DNA from: Fulvivirga sp. M361
GTDB taxonomy: Bacteria > Bacteroidota > Bacteroidia > Cytophagales > Cyclobacteriaceae
Assembly (NCBI RefSeq): GCF_007097395.1
Contig: NZ_VKDC01000005.1
Coordinates: 186,001-250,000, forward strand
Reading direction: 5' to 3'
DNA: 64,000 nt
Part shown: one piece after another, positions 1 to 10,383 of the stretch
Layout of the letters: every line of letters begins with the position of its first letter
Numbering within the stretch: the stretch's first letter is position 1
Notes under the pieces: model-generated
Seen by the model: only the letters and a program-made list of their open reading frames with translations
Told to the model about the DNA's origin: nothing
Database searches by the model: none
Made by a program: the position numbers and the translations under genes

Positions 1-2089
1 TAACATTAATGAACGGTTTAAAACCAATCATAGGTGAAGTATTGACAGCCGTAGCATGATCTTTATGGTTCTTTGGTTTATTGTAATGCCGGACAGTTTT
101 ACCATTGCCTGTTTCTATTACCTCAATCCTCGTATAACCGATCTGGCTACCCTCAAGATTGGAAAGCGGAAAGTAGCTATTGGAAGAACGTAAGGTAAAG
201 TGGTCCCACTTCTCAAACTCCGTTAAAGCAGTGGCAAAATGAGCGTAGCGTACTGAGACATCCGATATCCATGAGTAGCTGGTAGGAGTGGCAAATGAAA
301 GGCTACTTACAGACACTCCGGATGAGGTATTATTCTCGTTATTATACACATAGGTCCTCTCCAACAAAACATCTCCCTCACTGCTTTTTTTACTCAGTTT
401 CCCAATTCTTAAGCCTCCTCCTGTAATATCCTGTCCTGATCTCAAATCATAATACTCATTGGGTTCATAAGTCAACGTCATTTTCCCTCCTGTAGGATAG
501 GTTATTTCCTCTAATGCTCTGGCTTTTAATGAGGTGATGTCAACCGTTCTGTCACTTCCCGTCAAAGTGTATTCCTGCCCTGAAAAGGTTCCTGCAGGCA
601 AGCGGTGAAGCCGGTAATAATTCGTAACATCTGTAGGATAGACATAGATCTTAGGTATCAAATTATTCGATTTGGTACAAGCATAGCCCCAAAGATCCTG
701 TTGAACCGAATTTTTTGCAGGCAGCGGGGTATTGTTATACTTGAACTGGTATCTTTTATCATTGTCCTGGAGCAGATCAAGGAATAGCCGCCCCTCCCGG
801 TAAGATGTTTTGAATACAATATTATTTATTTTATCCCCACTATTATTGGTCCGCTTGATGTTATAGATACGGTAAGCGCCGTTAAGATCTGTTCTTGGAA
901 GCAGCCCTAAGGTAACATGGCCTGACGGGAAAGTGACCTTCTTGAGGTAATGGGTCATAATGGCATGTTGTATGCTCTTCGTTTTGTCCCACTGGCTACC
1001 GTTAACACTGACATGAGGTAAATTTGCGGAGAGTTGTTTTGTTCGGAATTGTCCTACTTCGTAGTCCGTTTCCAAAGGCGCTTCCGGGGAAAAATACTCA
1101 AACGTTATTTCCCGTCCTTTCACAGTCTTTATCTTAGTCAAAAACCAGCCGGTGGTAAATGTCTTACTGATAGGCGCCTGTGTCCTTGTAACTTGCACCG
1201 GTGGAAAATGGACCGGTCCGATCACCCATGATGAAGTGGAATAAAAATCTGTGGATACCGTGGTGGTTTCCCTCTTGTCATCATACCCGAAGTAATACTT
1301 ATTCCCACCCTGATCGGTCACGACAAATTGCAATATGTTCATACTATTCGCTCCGCCTTTAACCAGCGTTATGTCATAGTATTCGGGGCTATTCAGCAGT
1401 CTGGGTTCTCCGTCAGCCCCCAAAATGAACTTGATATTCATTTCACCTACGTTCAAATAAAAAATATCCGGTTCAGTATCGTAAATTCTCTTCGGATAGT
1501 TGTTGGCATAAGGAGTATAGGAATCAAACAAAAAATGCGGACGGTCGCCTTTGAGTGTTCTCAAAGCAATGGCTGCATTTTTCTCAGGGGACAAACCCCA
1601 TGGCTGGTCTGTGGCCTCCTTAAAATCCGCATTAGTGATCTCAGGAAAGTTACTGATACGCCCAGGGTCCTTCAGCCATCCCCATTCTGTAATATGTGTG
1701 CTACCAAAAACCCCGGTTTCATTGAATGCCACGGTATACTCAAGCTTGACATCATCCGGAACACCCCGAACGGACCGGGTAATGCTGCCTCCCATAGCCA
1801 GGCTCCAGCCCAGCCCGGCCCATGTAGCGTCCTGGTTCACTTTTATCCCACCTGTATGGTAGTATAAGGACGTTGGCAAGGTATATCCTCCGGCAGTAAC
1901 GTCAAACAAAGGTATCTTTACCGGAACCACACCATTTTGATCCACCAGCTCAAAGTCTGAATATTTACTCAACTCGGCCAGTTTGGGTGAAGGGGCCGCA
2001 GGGATATCATAGTCGTTTTGGCTTTTTAGATTGGAATGGGCCAGTAGAAATATTAAGATCAAAAAAAGAGGTGATTTGGAGGTTTTCAT
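1..2089 (-). CDS. RHS-family secreted protein, N-terminal part (cut by window start)
   Basis: The reading frame opens with ATG at 2087-2089 and stays open to base 1, so about 696 residues are visible and the C-terminus lies outside the window. It begins with a signal peptide (MKTSKSPLFLILIFLL, ending near SNLKSQ). Around residue 93 it has the motif WAGLGWSLAMGGSITR, which is the hallmark of the N-terminal part of Bacteroidota RHS/YD-repeat proteins (usually GLGWSLNAGGxITR). Further on are many short Tyr/Asp-rich strand repeats typical of the RHS shell, for example near LTYEPNEYYDLRSG. It lies downstream of and co-oriented with the complete RHS gene at 2621-8893, 207 bases after the intervening small membrane gene. 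The family forms a hollow shell that often carries a variable C-terminal toxin or enzyme; that part is not visible here. Family call is firm, function is not. Confidence 0.85.
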   Translation of the reverse strand, partial: MKTSKSPLFLILIFLLAHSNLKSQNDYDIPAAPSPKLAELSKYSDFELVDQNGVVPVKIPLFDVTAGGYTLPTSLYYHTGGIKVNQDATWAGLGWSLAMGGSITRSVRGVPDDVKLEYTVAFNETGVFGSTHITEWGWLKDPGRISNFPEITNADFKEATDQPWGLSPEKNAAIALRTLKGDRPHFLFDSYTPYANNYPKRIYDTEPDIFYLNVGEMNIKFILGADGEPRLLNSPEYYDITLVKGGANSMNILQFVVTDQGGNKYYFGYDDKRETTTVSTDFYSTSSWVIGPVHFPPVQVTRTQAPISKTFTTGWFLTKIKTVKGREITFEYFSPEAPLETDYEVGQFRTKQLSANLPHVSVNGSQWDKTKSIQHAIMTHYLKKVTFPSGHVTLGLLPRTDLNGAYRIYNIKRTNNSGDKINNIVFKTSYREGRLFLDLLQDNDKRYQFKYNNTPLPAKNSVQQDLWGYACTKSNNLIPKIYVYPTDVTNYYRLHRLPAGTFSGQEYTLTGSDRTVDITSLKARALEEITYPTGGKMTLTYEPNEYYDLRSGQDITGGGLRIGKLSKKSSEGDVLLERTYVYNNENNTSSGVSVSSLSFATPTSYSWISDVSVRYAHFATALTEFEKWDHFTLRSSNSYFPLSNLEGSQIGYTRIEVIETGNGKTVRHYNKPKNHKDHATAVNTSPMIGFKPFINV

Positions 2090-2296
2090 GATTTGGTAGT
2101 AGTTTATTTCACACAAAATTTAACAGCATTGATATGCACTTCTGTATGTAACCATCAGTATTGATATATTCAATCATATTATTCATAATGAATCAAACAA
2201 ATCTCTTGTAAATACAATCGTTAAATCCGGTTTTATTTTCAATATAACCAGCTTTTTACCGAGTTAAGCTGGAATTCTCAAAGGACACTTATTTTA

Positions 2297-2608
2297 TCAT
2301 AGGCCTCTTAAATCTAATATTGGGACAGATATAAATAGTAATAATAAAAACAGAAGCCATCTAATAATCTTATGTTTAACTGACAAGAGCAAAAAAAACA
2401 CAATGACTCCAAGTAAAATCAAAAAAAACATTTGAACTAAAAATGAATTCTGAAAACCTAGAATTTCCCTTAAATAAATGTAAAACAGCATATCAAAACT
2501 GACCCAAATGTGTCTTAAGCTATGGCTAACACCAAACATCACAGCATTTATAATTACAAATACTATTGTAAAATAGAGATTAGTTCTGTCAGCTATTAAA
2601 TATTTCAT
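2297..2608 (-). CDS. Small membrane protein, candidate immunity partner of the RHS protein
   Basis: This 103-residue protein is almost entirely hydrophobic. Three membrane segments can be seen, roughly residues 10-30, 52-76 and 80-98, separated by short charged loops (SVKHKIIRW). No known family is recognised. Its ATG lies only 12 bases after the stop of the 2090-residue RHS protein, on the same strand, the usual place for an immunity gene behind a polymorphic RHS effector. Small polytopic membrane proteins are a common form of immunity protein, but nothing in the sequence proves the role. It could equally be an unrelated small membrane protein. Confidence 0.6.
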   Translation of the reverse strand: MKYLIADRTNLYFTIVFVIINAVMFGVSHSLRHIWVSFDMLFYIYLREILGFQNSFLVQMFFLILLGVIVFFLLLSVKHKIIRWLLFLLLLFISVPILDLRGL

Positions 2609-2620
2609 GTTGGCTAAGTC

Positions 2621-5600
2621 TTATTGCTCCTTCAATGTATTTACCTTTTTTTGAACGTCCTTAATCAAGTTATCAAGTCTTTTCATTTTGTTTTCTACTT
2701 CTTCAAGCTTTTGCTTTCTCACGACACTTTTATATTCAGACTTATCATCTTGCCCTATAGCACTCCAAGGCAATTCAGCCTCTCCTCCTGATAGTTCTAT
2801 CAACGATTTTGCAAATCCATTTGAATTAGGCCCTAAAGCATCATAGTCTGGCAAGTTTGGATAATCCGTATTATCATCTTCATCAATCACTCTCTGCTGA
2901 AAAAAGTCAAAGTATTCCAAAATCGAATTTTCAAAACTAAAATCCCCTTCTGGGCTGTTTTCAGGTCGTATAATAATACCTTCTTCTACTCCTGATCTTC
3001 CATCTAAATTATTTTTTGAATAATTAGCTATACTTGGAATCCCTGTCCTCGTATTCTCAGGCCCTCCTAGTTCCATAATTTTATCAACTTTATCTGTTTT
3101 AACCCTTAAAAAAGCATGCCTCGCAATAGGTATCCCAGCACGAACTATTTGATTCGTAAATATCCAGACACTATCACCATTTATATCAATGTACTTTACT
3201 GGATTGTTTACGACATATTGATAAGGGGTTAAGTCTAAATATTTTTCGCTAAACCTATCCTGAACCGGGAATCTCCCAATTTCCGGAAAGTACATCCTTG
3301 CCCCATAATCCATCCAACCTAAATCCAGTTCATCCTGAAGCTCTTTTCCATTAAAGGTAAAGTCATTTTTCAAACTTGTGACACGCCTATAACCATCATC
3401 AAAACTCAACCCAAACGGATAATAATCATCCCTCTGGATCACCACAGTCTCATTTACCCGTATCTCCAGGTCATCAAAAAACACATTACTCAAAGACCCT
3501 TCATTGCTGACGTAGATCAATACATACCCATTACCGGGAGCCTCAAAATCCGTGATCTGCAAGAGATCAAAAGGGTCTTTTACCGCGTCCCCTACTACAG
3601 TTTCATCAGCATCATGTGCGATCTGATCATACGCAAAGGTTACATCTTTCACCAGGTCGATCTCCTCTGCATCCGGTAAGAAGATCAGGTTCAGAAAAGC
3701 TTTGGGGGCAGCAGAATTATTGTAAGGAAACCCAGTGGAGCCGATGAGAGGCCCACTACTGAAGTTACCGTTAATAGTACCCACTCCATTATCTGTGAGA
3801 CCTTTAGCGCTGCCGGTAAAAGCATTGACCAGGGCGGCCGCCAGGCCTATGACCGGAACACCAGGATCAGCAGTAGCATTTACATATTTGGCAAAAACCT
3901 CACAATTGATCTTATCTCCTTTTCCTACAGGCAGGGCAATAGCACTACCGATCTGATGATTGGGAGAACTTTTCAGTACCTGGGCATTGGAATAGGGGGT
4001 ACTGTTAGCATAGGTGCCTTCCGTATGGTTAAACTCTTCCATGCTTAACACCGAAACATCCTCAAAAATAGCTATGTCATCTACGTTATCAGGATCATTT
4101 TCATAGTTTAGTTCAAAAATGATCTCTTTTGGGCGGGTAGTAAAGGTAAGCCGTACGTTACCCAGGTGATCTTTCAGGTGGTATTGATAATCAAAATTTC
4201 CGGTCGTAGCATCGGGTACAATGCGCCCTTCTTCATGCTGTATCAGCTGAAGCTCATTATTTTCGTAGATGAATTCACCCATATAATCCGTCCTTTTGAT
4301 GCGTGTACCTACCGTATCATACACCTCCTGTACCAGCTTAACTCCCGAAGCATCGTAAAGGTAGCTCAGGTAGCTGCCGTCGGCCTTGGTAACCGTCTTG
4401 GGCAGGTTCAGGTGGTTATAGTCAATGCCGGTGATATCTTTGTTTTGGTCCCGGGTCATATTTCCGTTATCATCATAGCGATAATCTCCATTAGCGTCAG
4501 TGCCTGTATGACCATTAACAAACCCTTTGGCTCCTCCGATCGCATCTTCTACACGCTGCAATATATTACCACTATAGGTGTACGTCAACTCGTCCATGGT
4601 TCCATTTCCGTCGTTGCGGGTGAGATACTTTATGTTGCCATTTAAGTCATACCCCTTTATTGTGGGGGTACCAATATTAACGTCGTAGTCTGAATTATTC
4701 GCACTTCCTACCACCAGGTGGTCCGCTTTTTCCAGGCGATTGAGCGGGTCGTACGTATAGGAGTAAGCTCTTTGACCTGCTCCGGGTTCGTTACTCCACT
4801 TGATGGCGCTGATATTACCGTTGTAAGCAGGTGTTGACACAACGCCGCTCAGGCTGTTGTTATACCCTAACTCCATGCCCCAATGGTCATCGGTGTCATC
4901 ATTAATAGCAGCGTCAATGGTCAATTGGCTGTTGTTTATGCTTGTCAGCCAACCACGAATGTTGTAGCGATAATCTACGGATTGCCGGAAGGCAATTTCA
5001 TCTTCCGAGTGAAGGTTCATTTCTACCAACTCTCCTAACTCGTTGTATACATTGCGTGCCAATAGCACGCGTCCCTGGCTAATTCCATTCTTCTTCAATT
5101 CATGCCAGGTATCTACCAGGCGGCCTGTATGATCATAGTCAAAGGTCCTGATGATGGAGTGGTTATTATGCCTGGTTTCAGTCGCTACTATATTCCCGAC
5201 GAAATCATAACGGTTGGTCACGATATCCGTTGTGTTCAACAGGTTTTCATTTTGTGATTGGATCACCCGGTAACGGTCATCATAGTAAGTTACCTGTTCC
5301 ATCCACTCATTGCCTGTTCCCAGCACTTTGGTCTTGATACCGGTAACCTGACCTTTGACTGTTATAAAAGCCGAAGTATGGTCAAGAGATGGCAAAAAAC
5401 TATAGGAATTGGCATGTGGAAATGTATAATCATCATAGTAAGTTATCACTAAATACGCATTAACATCCGTAAGCTGTGGGAAACTTTTGTTGTCATAGCC
5501 ATGCACCACCGATCCGCGGCTTTCAAACCATGCCCGCCCTGTAGTCAGGTTGTTGTAATACTGGTTGACCCAATCTCTCATGGTTTGCCGGGTGGTGTGT

Positions 5601-8600
5601 ACCGCATCCGCGTATATTCCTGTAGCTACCGGCCTGTTCAATACGTCGTATTTGGTAAACAGCCATTGATCATTATTGCGTTGATTACCATCCTGGGTGA
5701 GTACAAGCCGGTCCCTGTTGTCATATACCATGTATACCGGTTTGGCCCCCGGGACCTGCTTTTCTACCATCCGCCGTCGCCCATCATAAGTATACAAAAA
5801 GGCCCATCGGTCCATGAGACCTGTACCAGGTGTGTAAGGAAAAGTTACCGGGGCACCTATCTCAAGCACCGCCTCCGGAGGGAAAACATAGCGTAAATTA
5901 CCCAGATCATCGAAAACGTAGTAAGTATCGGCCCATTGACCTAATACATACACACCTGAAGAAGGGCTGACCACTGCCTGCACCCTTTTCAAAATCACAT
6001 TTTCCTTTTTATCTGTAAATTCAATTACTGCTCTACCTTCTTCGTCAGTGGTGACGGTTTTAGTTAACTGACCGGTGGGATAATAGCCTGTTGCTTTCAA
6101 TTGATCAGCCGGGTCAATAGTCCAAAGCAAAACCCGGTCATTTCCACTGTTTACCTCATAACTGTAATGGATCACTTTATCTGTCGTAACAGCCGCATTA
6201 GGATGCGGCTGCCATGCCGTACCAGCAGCGCCTTGCTGCAAAACCCGGTTTAATGGCGATGGTTCGAAAATCTTTTCAGCCCAGGGCTTAGTGTCTTGGG
6301 CCACTTTATCTGCATTTTGATAGAAGCCTGCTTGTTTTGTTAAGGCCCCGGTATGTAGATAACCTGGGGTCGCAGTAGTTGCTGTAGCTGAATAGGACAG
6401 GTACTCTATTTTTTGTCTGCCCAGGGCATCATATGTGATAGGCTCTACTATATCCTTTTTACTTGGGGAAGATTGTTGTAAAACCTTTTGCAGGGGTCTT
6501 CCCAGGTCATCCAGGTAAGTCCATGTATCACTTTTCTTATCTACAGGAAGACCACCTACCAGGGATACCTCTGTTATGCCGGGTATACGGACCAACTCTT
6601 CATGAACAAAATTCTCACAGTTAGAAACGGCGGTGACCATTACTTCCGAAAAATCACTCACGCAGCCATTGGAATAGGTCCCCTTCACTTTGTAAAGGCC
6701 TAGTACATCTAATTCGTTTATTGTAATACTTAAATTGGAATTGGTGGCTCCGGAAATGGGGTCTCCTGCTGAATTGTACCATTGTACACTTGCGTATTCC
6801 CCTTGAGCATCTAGTGCAACCGTTCCCACTCCACAGCGATTGACCAAGCCGGTCACTTCCGGAGGGGTAGAGATCAACGAGCTTATACTGACTTTTCGTT
6901 TCGGGCTTTCGCAGAATATATTATTGCCCACCAGGACTTGTTGTTCAAAAGACACGTAATAGTCCATGTCTTTCTCAATCAGCCCTGTAGTAAATTGTGC
7001 GTTAGTGGCCCCTGGTATGGGTTCACTTCCCATATACCATTGGTAAGTACCATCTGCTCCTCCTCCACTTGCAGTCAAGGTTGTGCTACTGCCAGCGCAA
7101 ACTTCCGTATTTCCTGTGATAGTGGAAATACCTCTTAAAACATGAAGCCTTACATTGGAATAGTCAGTGTAACAACCTGACCCCGCTTCACCTTGAACAT
7201 AATAAATAGAAGGCTCAGGGTGATCATTCCCATCATTTTGATAAAAATCGGTTACCGTAAAGTCACCATGACTGTTAATGGCGATACTCCTGAAATCATC
7301 TCCGTTACCCTCATAAAGCGTATAAGTCGCAACATCACCGGAGCTTTGTGTAGTGATATGAGCTGTCCCGTTTTCACAGCTATAACCGGTGGCAGACACA
7401 GTAGGTTTACTACCTATTTGTGCCACTATACTGACCCTGTCAGTACGACAATTGTAACCGGCAGAAGGATCACGAATCGCTACCCAATACTCTTTATCTT
7501 GCTCCAGGGGAGGAGTTGTGTACGAACCCCAGAAATCATTTTGAGTGATTAATAAAACGTGCTCCGCAGTTTGACCAGTTGCTGTAGTATACCATTCCAT
7601 GTAGTAATCACCGTCTGTGCTATAAGGATAAGACACATTAATATTTACGGTAGACCAAGGACCGCCACATGCATTTCCTTGAGATAATATGGGTAAATGT
7701 TGTAACTTTTTGGTAATATTAGCGCTAACGGAATAGCCGCTCCAACATCCATAACTATTCTGAACCTTGACTTTATAAGAAGTCAGGTTTGCACTACTGG
7801 TAGAAAAAGAATTAAGGCTGGTAGCGTCTAAAAGGTTATTATTTTGATCATACCATTGGTATTGGGAAAACTCGGTACTATTATTGGTAGAAAGGGTAAC
7901 ATTGGCAGATCCACACACGGTTTTATTGAGGGGAGTTGGCGGAGTGGACGACTGGATAGTCACCGGTACCCGTTTTTTGGGACTTTCACACCATATTTCG
8001 TCGTCTCCCGAAAAATAAGCTTGAACCCGGTATGTTACGTAGTAATCTGTACTCACAACAAGTGCATCAGTATTATATTGGTTACCTGTCGCTCCTGAAA
8101 TCAATTGGGTTCCTTTATACCACCGATAATTCCCGTTGCTTCCTCCACTTGCCGTCAATGTTGTACTTGAGCCAGAACATATATTTGTAGTACCGGAAAC
8201 GATAGGGGCATGCGGTCTCAAAATATGTATAGGAACATTTGAATAGTGACTATAGCATCCCGAACTGTTTTTTCCTCTTACATAATATTCCGATGGCTCA
8301 GGATAAGTCGTCGGTGTACTTTCGTAAAAATTAGTTAGTTCAAATTCACCCGTCGTATTACTGCCTATTTGATTGTAAGTATTCCCTTGTTTTATATACA
8401 AATAGTACCTGGAGATGCTTGACGGGCTAGTTGCTCTAATAGTAGCATTCCCATAGGTGCATGAATAACCTCTTGCCGAAGCGGTCAGTGTGCTGGATGG
8501 ACTTATCGTTATTTCTTTTTTCCCCGATTCACACCCACCGCTACTGTTATAAAAGCTCACGCCAAAAGTAGTGGTTGATGTGAGGGTAGTAGAATAGTAC

Positions 8601-8893
8601 CCCGCCCCTGATTCTGAGGGACTTTGGCCGAGATATCCCCAGTTTCCGGCCGGATACTTTTTGTACCATTTGAAGAACGAAGCATATCCGGAATGATCAT
8701 ATGCTGTCATATTCGCCGTATTCCCCAGACACCCTGCCCCACCTTGCACTTCCAAGGCATACGAGCTACACTGCCCATAGGTGTCGAAACTAAGGATAAA
8801 TGCAACCATGAAAGGGAGCATAACGATTAGAAAATCTTTTTTCGAAAAAACAGGATTTCTTTTTTGACTTAAGGGATAAGATGGGGGATTCAT
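2621..8893 (-). CDS. Secreted RHS-repeat protein with Ig-like N-terminal half and a possible papain-fold C-terminal domain
   Basis: A 2090-residue exported protein. A signal segment (about residues 20-41, ending SFDTYG) is followed by tandem Ig/PKD-like domains to about residue 755; these repeat patterns such as CSGSSTTLTASGG then YRWYKG and a pair of cysteines. From about 760 comes a DUF6443-like start (TYLDDLGRPLQKVLQQ), then YD/RHS repeats to about 1560, and the RHS-associated core: YYPFGLSFDDGYRR near 1824, GKELQDELDLGWMDYGARMY, and YQYVVNNPVKYIDINGD near 1896. The last 190 residues differ from the core and contain RHAFLRV and, near 2030, LGPNSNGFAKSLIEL. A His followed by GPNSNxF resembles permuted papain-like families such as DUF3750, which is inference. 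A Lys/Glu-rich coiled tail ends the protein. The gene is directly followed by a small membrane gene. Whether this is a toxin or a surface protein cannot be decided from sequence alone. Confidence 0.88.
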   Translation of the reverse strand: MNPPSYPLSQKRNPVFSKKDFLIVMLPFMVAFILSFDTYGQCSSYALEVQGGAGCLGNTANMTAYDHSGYASFFKWYKKYPAGNWGYLGQSPSESGAGYYSTTLTSTTTFGVSFYNSSGGCESGKKEITISPSSTLTASARGYSCTYGNATIRATSPSSISRYYLYIKQGNTYNQIGSNTTGEFELTNFYESTPTTYPEPSEYYVRGKNSSGCYSHYSNVPIHILRPHAPIVSGTTNICSGSSTTLTASGGSNGNYRWYKGTQLISGATGNQYNTDALVVSTDYYVTYRVQAYFSGDDEIWCESPKKRVPVTIQSSTPPTPLNKTVCGSANVTLSTNNSTEFSQYQWYDQNNNLLDATSLNSFSTSSANLTSYKVKVQNSYGCWSGYSVSANITKKLQHLPILSQGNACGGPWSTVNINVSYPYSTDGDYYMEWYTTATGQTAEHVLLITQNDFWGSYTTPPLEQDKEYWVAIRDPSAGYNCRTDRVSIVAQIGSKPTVSATGYSCENGTAHITTQSSGDVATYTLYEGNGDDFRSIAINSHGDFTVTDFYQNDGNDHPEPSIYYVQGEAGSGCYTDYSNVRLHVLRGISTITGNTEVCAGSSTTLTASGGGADGTYQWYMGSEPIPGATNAQFTTGLIEKDMDYYVSFEQQVLVGNNIFCESPKRKVSISSLISTPPEVTGLVNRCGVGTVALDAQGEYASVQWYNSAGDPISGATNSNLSITINELDVLGLYKVKGTYSNGCVSDFSEVMVTAVSNCENFVHEELVRIPGITEVSLVGGLPVDKKSDTWTYLDDLGRPLQKVLQQSSPSKKDIVEPITYDALGRQKIEYLSYSATATTATPGYLHTGALTKQAGFYQNADKVAQDTKPWAEKIFEPSPLNRVLQQGAAGTAWQPHPNAAVTTDKVIHYSYEVNSGNDRVLLWTIDPADQLKATGYYPTGQLTKTVTTDEEGRAVIEFTDKKENVILKRVQAVVSPSSGVYVLGQWADTYYVFDDLGNLRYVFPPEAVLEIGAPVTFPYTPGTGLMDRWAFLYTYDGRRRMVEKQVPGAKPVYMVYDNRDRLVLTQDGNQRNNDQWLFTKYDVLNRPVATGIYADAVHTTRQTMRDWVNQYYNNLTTGRAWFESRGSVVHGYDNKSFPQLTDVNAYLVITYYDDYTFPHANSYSFLPSLDHTSAFITVKGQVTGIKTKVLGTGNEWMEQVTYYDDRYRVIQSQNENLLNTTDIVTNRYDFVGNIVATETRHNNHSIIRTFDYDHTGRLVDTWHELKKNGISQGRVLLARNVYNELGELVEMNLHSEDEIAFRQSVDYRYNIRGWLTSINNSQLTIDAAINDDTDDHWGMELGYNNSLSGVVSTPAYNGNISAIKWSNEPGAGQRAYSYTYDPLNRLEKADHLVVGSANNSDYDVNIGTPTIKGYDLNGNIKYLTRNDGNGTMDELTYTYSGNILQRVEDAIGGAKGFVNGHTGTDANGDYRYDDNGNMTRDQNKDITGIDYNHLNLPKTVTKADGSYLSYLYDASGVKLVQEVYDTVGTRIKRTDYMGEFIYENNELQLIQHEEGRIVPDATTGNFDYQYHLKDHLGNVRLTFTTRPKEIIFELNYENDPDNVDDIAIFEDVSVLSMEEFNHTEGTYANSTPYSNAQVLKSSPNHQIGSAIALPVGKGDKINCEVFAKYVNATADPGVPVIGLAAALVNAFTGSAKGLTDNGVGTINGNFSSGPLIGSTGFPYNNSAAPKAFLNLIFLPDAEEIDLVKDVTFAYDQIAHDADETVVGDAVKDPFDLLQITDFEAPGNGYVLIYVSNEGSLSNVFFDDLEIRVNETVVIQRDDYYPFGLSFDDGYRRVTSLKNDFTFNGKELQDELDLGWMDYGARMYFPEIGRFPVQDRFSEKYLDLTPYQYVVNNPVKYIDINGDSVWIFTNQIVRAGIPIARHAFLRVKTDKVDKIMELGGPENTRTGIPSIANYSKNNLDGRSGVEEGIIIRPENSPEGDFSFENSILEYFDFFQQRVIDEDDNTDYPNLPDYDALGPNSNGFAKSLIELSGGEAELPWSAIGQDDKSEYKSVVRKQKLEEVENKMKRLDNLIKDVQKKVNTLKEQ

Positions 8894-9633
8894 TGATGTT
8901 TATCGTCAGGACGGTTTAAAGGTGAGTTAAGGTTCCAATACACTATTTATGCAAAATAATATTGAGAAAATGAATATTATCCGGCACTTCAACCGTCCAC
9001 TATGACAACATCACTCATCCTGAAATCACGAATAACTAAGCAGTAAATTGCAGATAAAATAGAGGGAAGTCAAACTAGAGACACCATCTAATCATATCAG
9101 GAGGGTAATGAATATACAACTATGAAAACTGCACATTTAATTATTTAGAAAATAAAGTCATTTATTACAATTTTTCATCTTTGCAAGTAGTTAGAGCCCG
9201 CAATTTGTTTTGATTTTAAAGGACATGTTAAGTCCATGATCTTATTCAAATTACACTTAGAGCATGGTTACCTGATAAGCTGCACAAATAGCTAAGATTT
9301 AAAACAAAATCTAAACAATTATTTATTTGAGAGAGAAATTTTACAAAAAAGCACTTTTGTATGTTTTTATCTTAAGTAGAGTTTTTTGGGTGAGATTTCT
9401 TTTTTGAAAAACAGTTATCCAATATCAATTACAACTTCTGAGCACGTAAAATCAGTTAAAAAAGTACAAGCATAAGTAGGTAAGAAACTATTCATAATAT
9501 TCTCTGAGGTATTTGTAACTATGATCGTTTGTGTTAATAAAGGCCAATTACCTATTTTTTTATCCATCTTATTTACTCCCGGCTTAATATTAACCTTGTA
9601 AGGTAACTCTTTAACTATCTCAATTATAGAGTA
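8894..9633. other. AT-rich intergenic region, one weak small ORF
   Basis: About 740 AT-rich bases between two minus-strand genes. No RNA gene or repeat is seen. On the minus strand the frame of the DUF1835 gene stays open past its TGA for 72 codons, to a TAA at 9415-9417. Inside this stretch an ATG at 9565-9567 opens a 50-codon ORF beginning MDKKIGNWPLLTQ. No family is recognised and it may be chance. The part from 8894 to about 9400 presumably carries the promoter of the RHS gene, but no clear TAnnTTTG box was found there. Confidence 0.4.
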
Positions 9634-10383
9634 TCAACGGTTGTTTTTCACTTCGTCAAATAGTCTCTTCACCTGTAAATCACCAAAACCGTAAATGGCT
9701 TCTCGCTTACTGAATTCCCTGAACACCGGTCCAAATTCTTCGGTTTCAAGGTCTTTCATTATTTGAATAAGAGACTGACCTGGCCTTCCTAAACTTCCTT
9801 CCGTTGGAATTCGCTCCATATGTGCCCGAACAGCGGCAAGTATAAAAGGATACTTACTTTCAAGCTCTTCTGCTATTTCCAATAGTTTTTTGGTATCGTT
9901 GTGTTGATAGAACTTCCAAAGATCAGCCAGTTGATCGAGCTCTGTCAGCAAAATCCGGTTCTCATAAATTGAAATTAACATTGACTCGGTCAGGCCAGCA
10001 AATCCATATGGGCCATGCTTTTCAGGTCTTACTAAGAATATTGAATTGTGCTTTTCAAACAGACGTATAAGATGTACCATAAACCAAAAGTTCACCTGAC
10101 AAAATAAGTCATCTTCAAACCAAAGGTTGACCTCAGCTCCCTGCGGTATATTCAGGACTTTTTGAAATTCAGTTACAACCTTCCTATGGTAATCCTGTTC
10201 AGAACATTCTCCATAACTCTCGTTCAGAAATTTAGCTCTTGTGGTGTATAATTCATTCAAATTATCCCCTTTAACACTGCCCTCTACAAGACATTCGCGA
10301 GTAACAATGATCTCTCCCTGGATCGCCTTTGGAAACTGATCTTTTAGTGCGTCTCCGTTCAGTATATGATATTGTTCTTTCAT
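9634..10383 (-). CDS. DUF1835 domain-containing protein
   Basis: A 249-residue cytoplasmic protein without signal peptide or membrane segments. The N-terminus (YHILNGDALKDQFP, then GEIIVTRECLVEGSVKGD) and the motif NLWFEDDLFCQVNFWF near residue 95 are the signature of the DUF1835 family, whose biochemical role is unknown. The C-terminal part (GSLGRPGQSLIQIMKDLETEEFG, quoted in pieces: GRPGQSLIQI and FGPVFREFSK) is the usual helical region of these proteins. It stands alone, with gaps of several hundred bases on both sides, and nothing in the neighbourhood suggests a partner. Confidence 0.85.
   Translation of the reverse strand: MKEQYHILNGDALKDQFPKAIQGEIIVTRECLVEGSVKGDNLNELYTTRAKFLNESYGECSEQDYHRKVVTEFQKVLNIPQGAEVNLWFEDDLFCQVNFWFMVHLIRLFEKHNSIFLVRPEKHGPYGFAGLTESMLISIYENRILLTELDQLADLWKFYQHNDTKKLLEIAEELESKYPFILAAVRAHMERIPTEGSLGRPGQSLIQIMKDLETEEFGPVFREFSKREAIYGFGDLQVKRLFDEVKNNR

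Noticed and set aside
1328-1867. Plus-strand frame of 179 codons
   Set aside because: It is antisense to the RHS-family gene, which has a signal peptide and family motifs on the minus strand.
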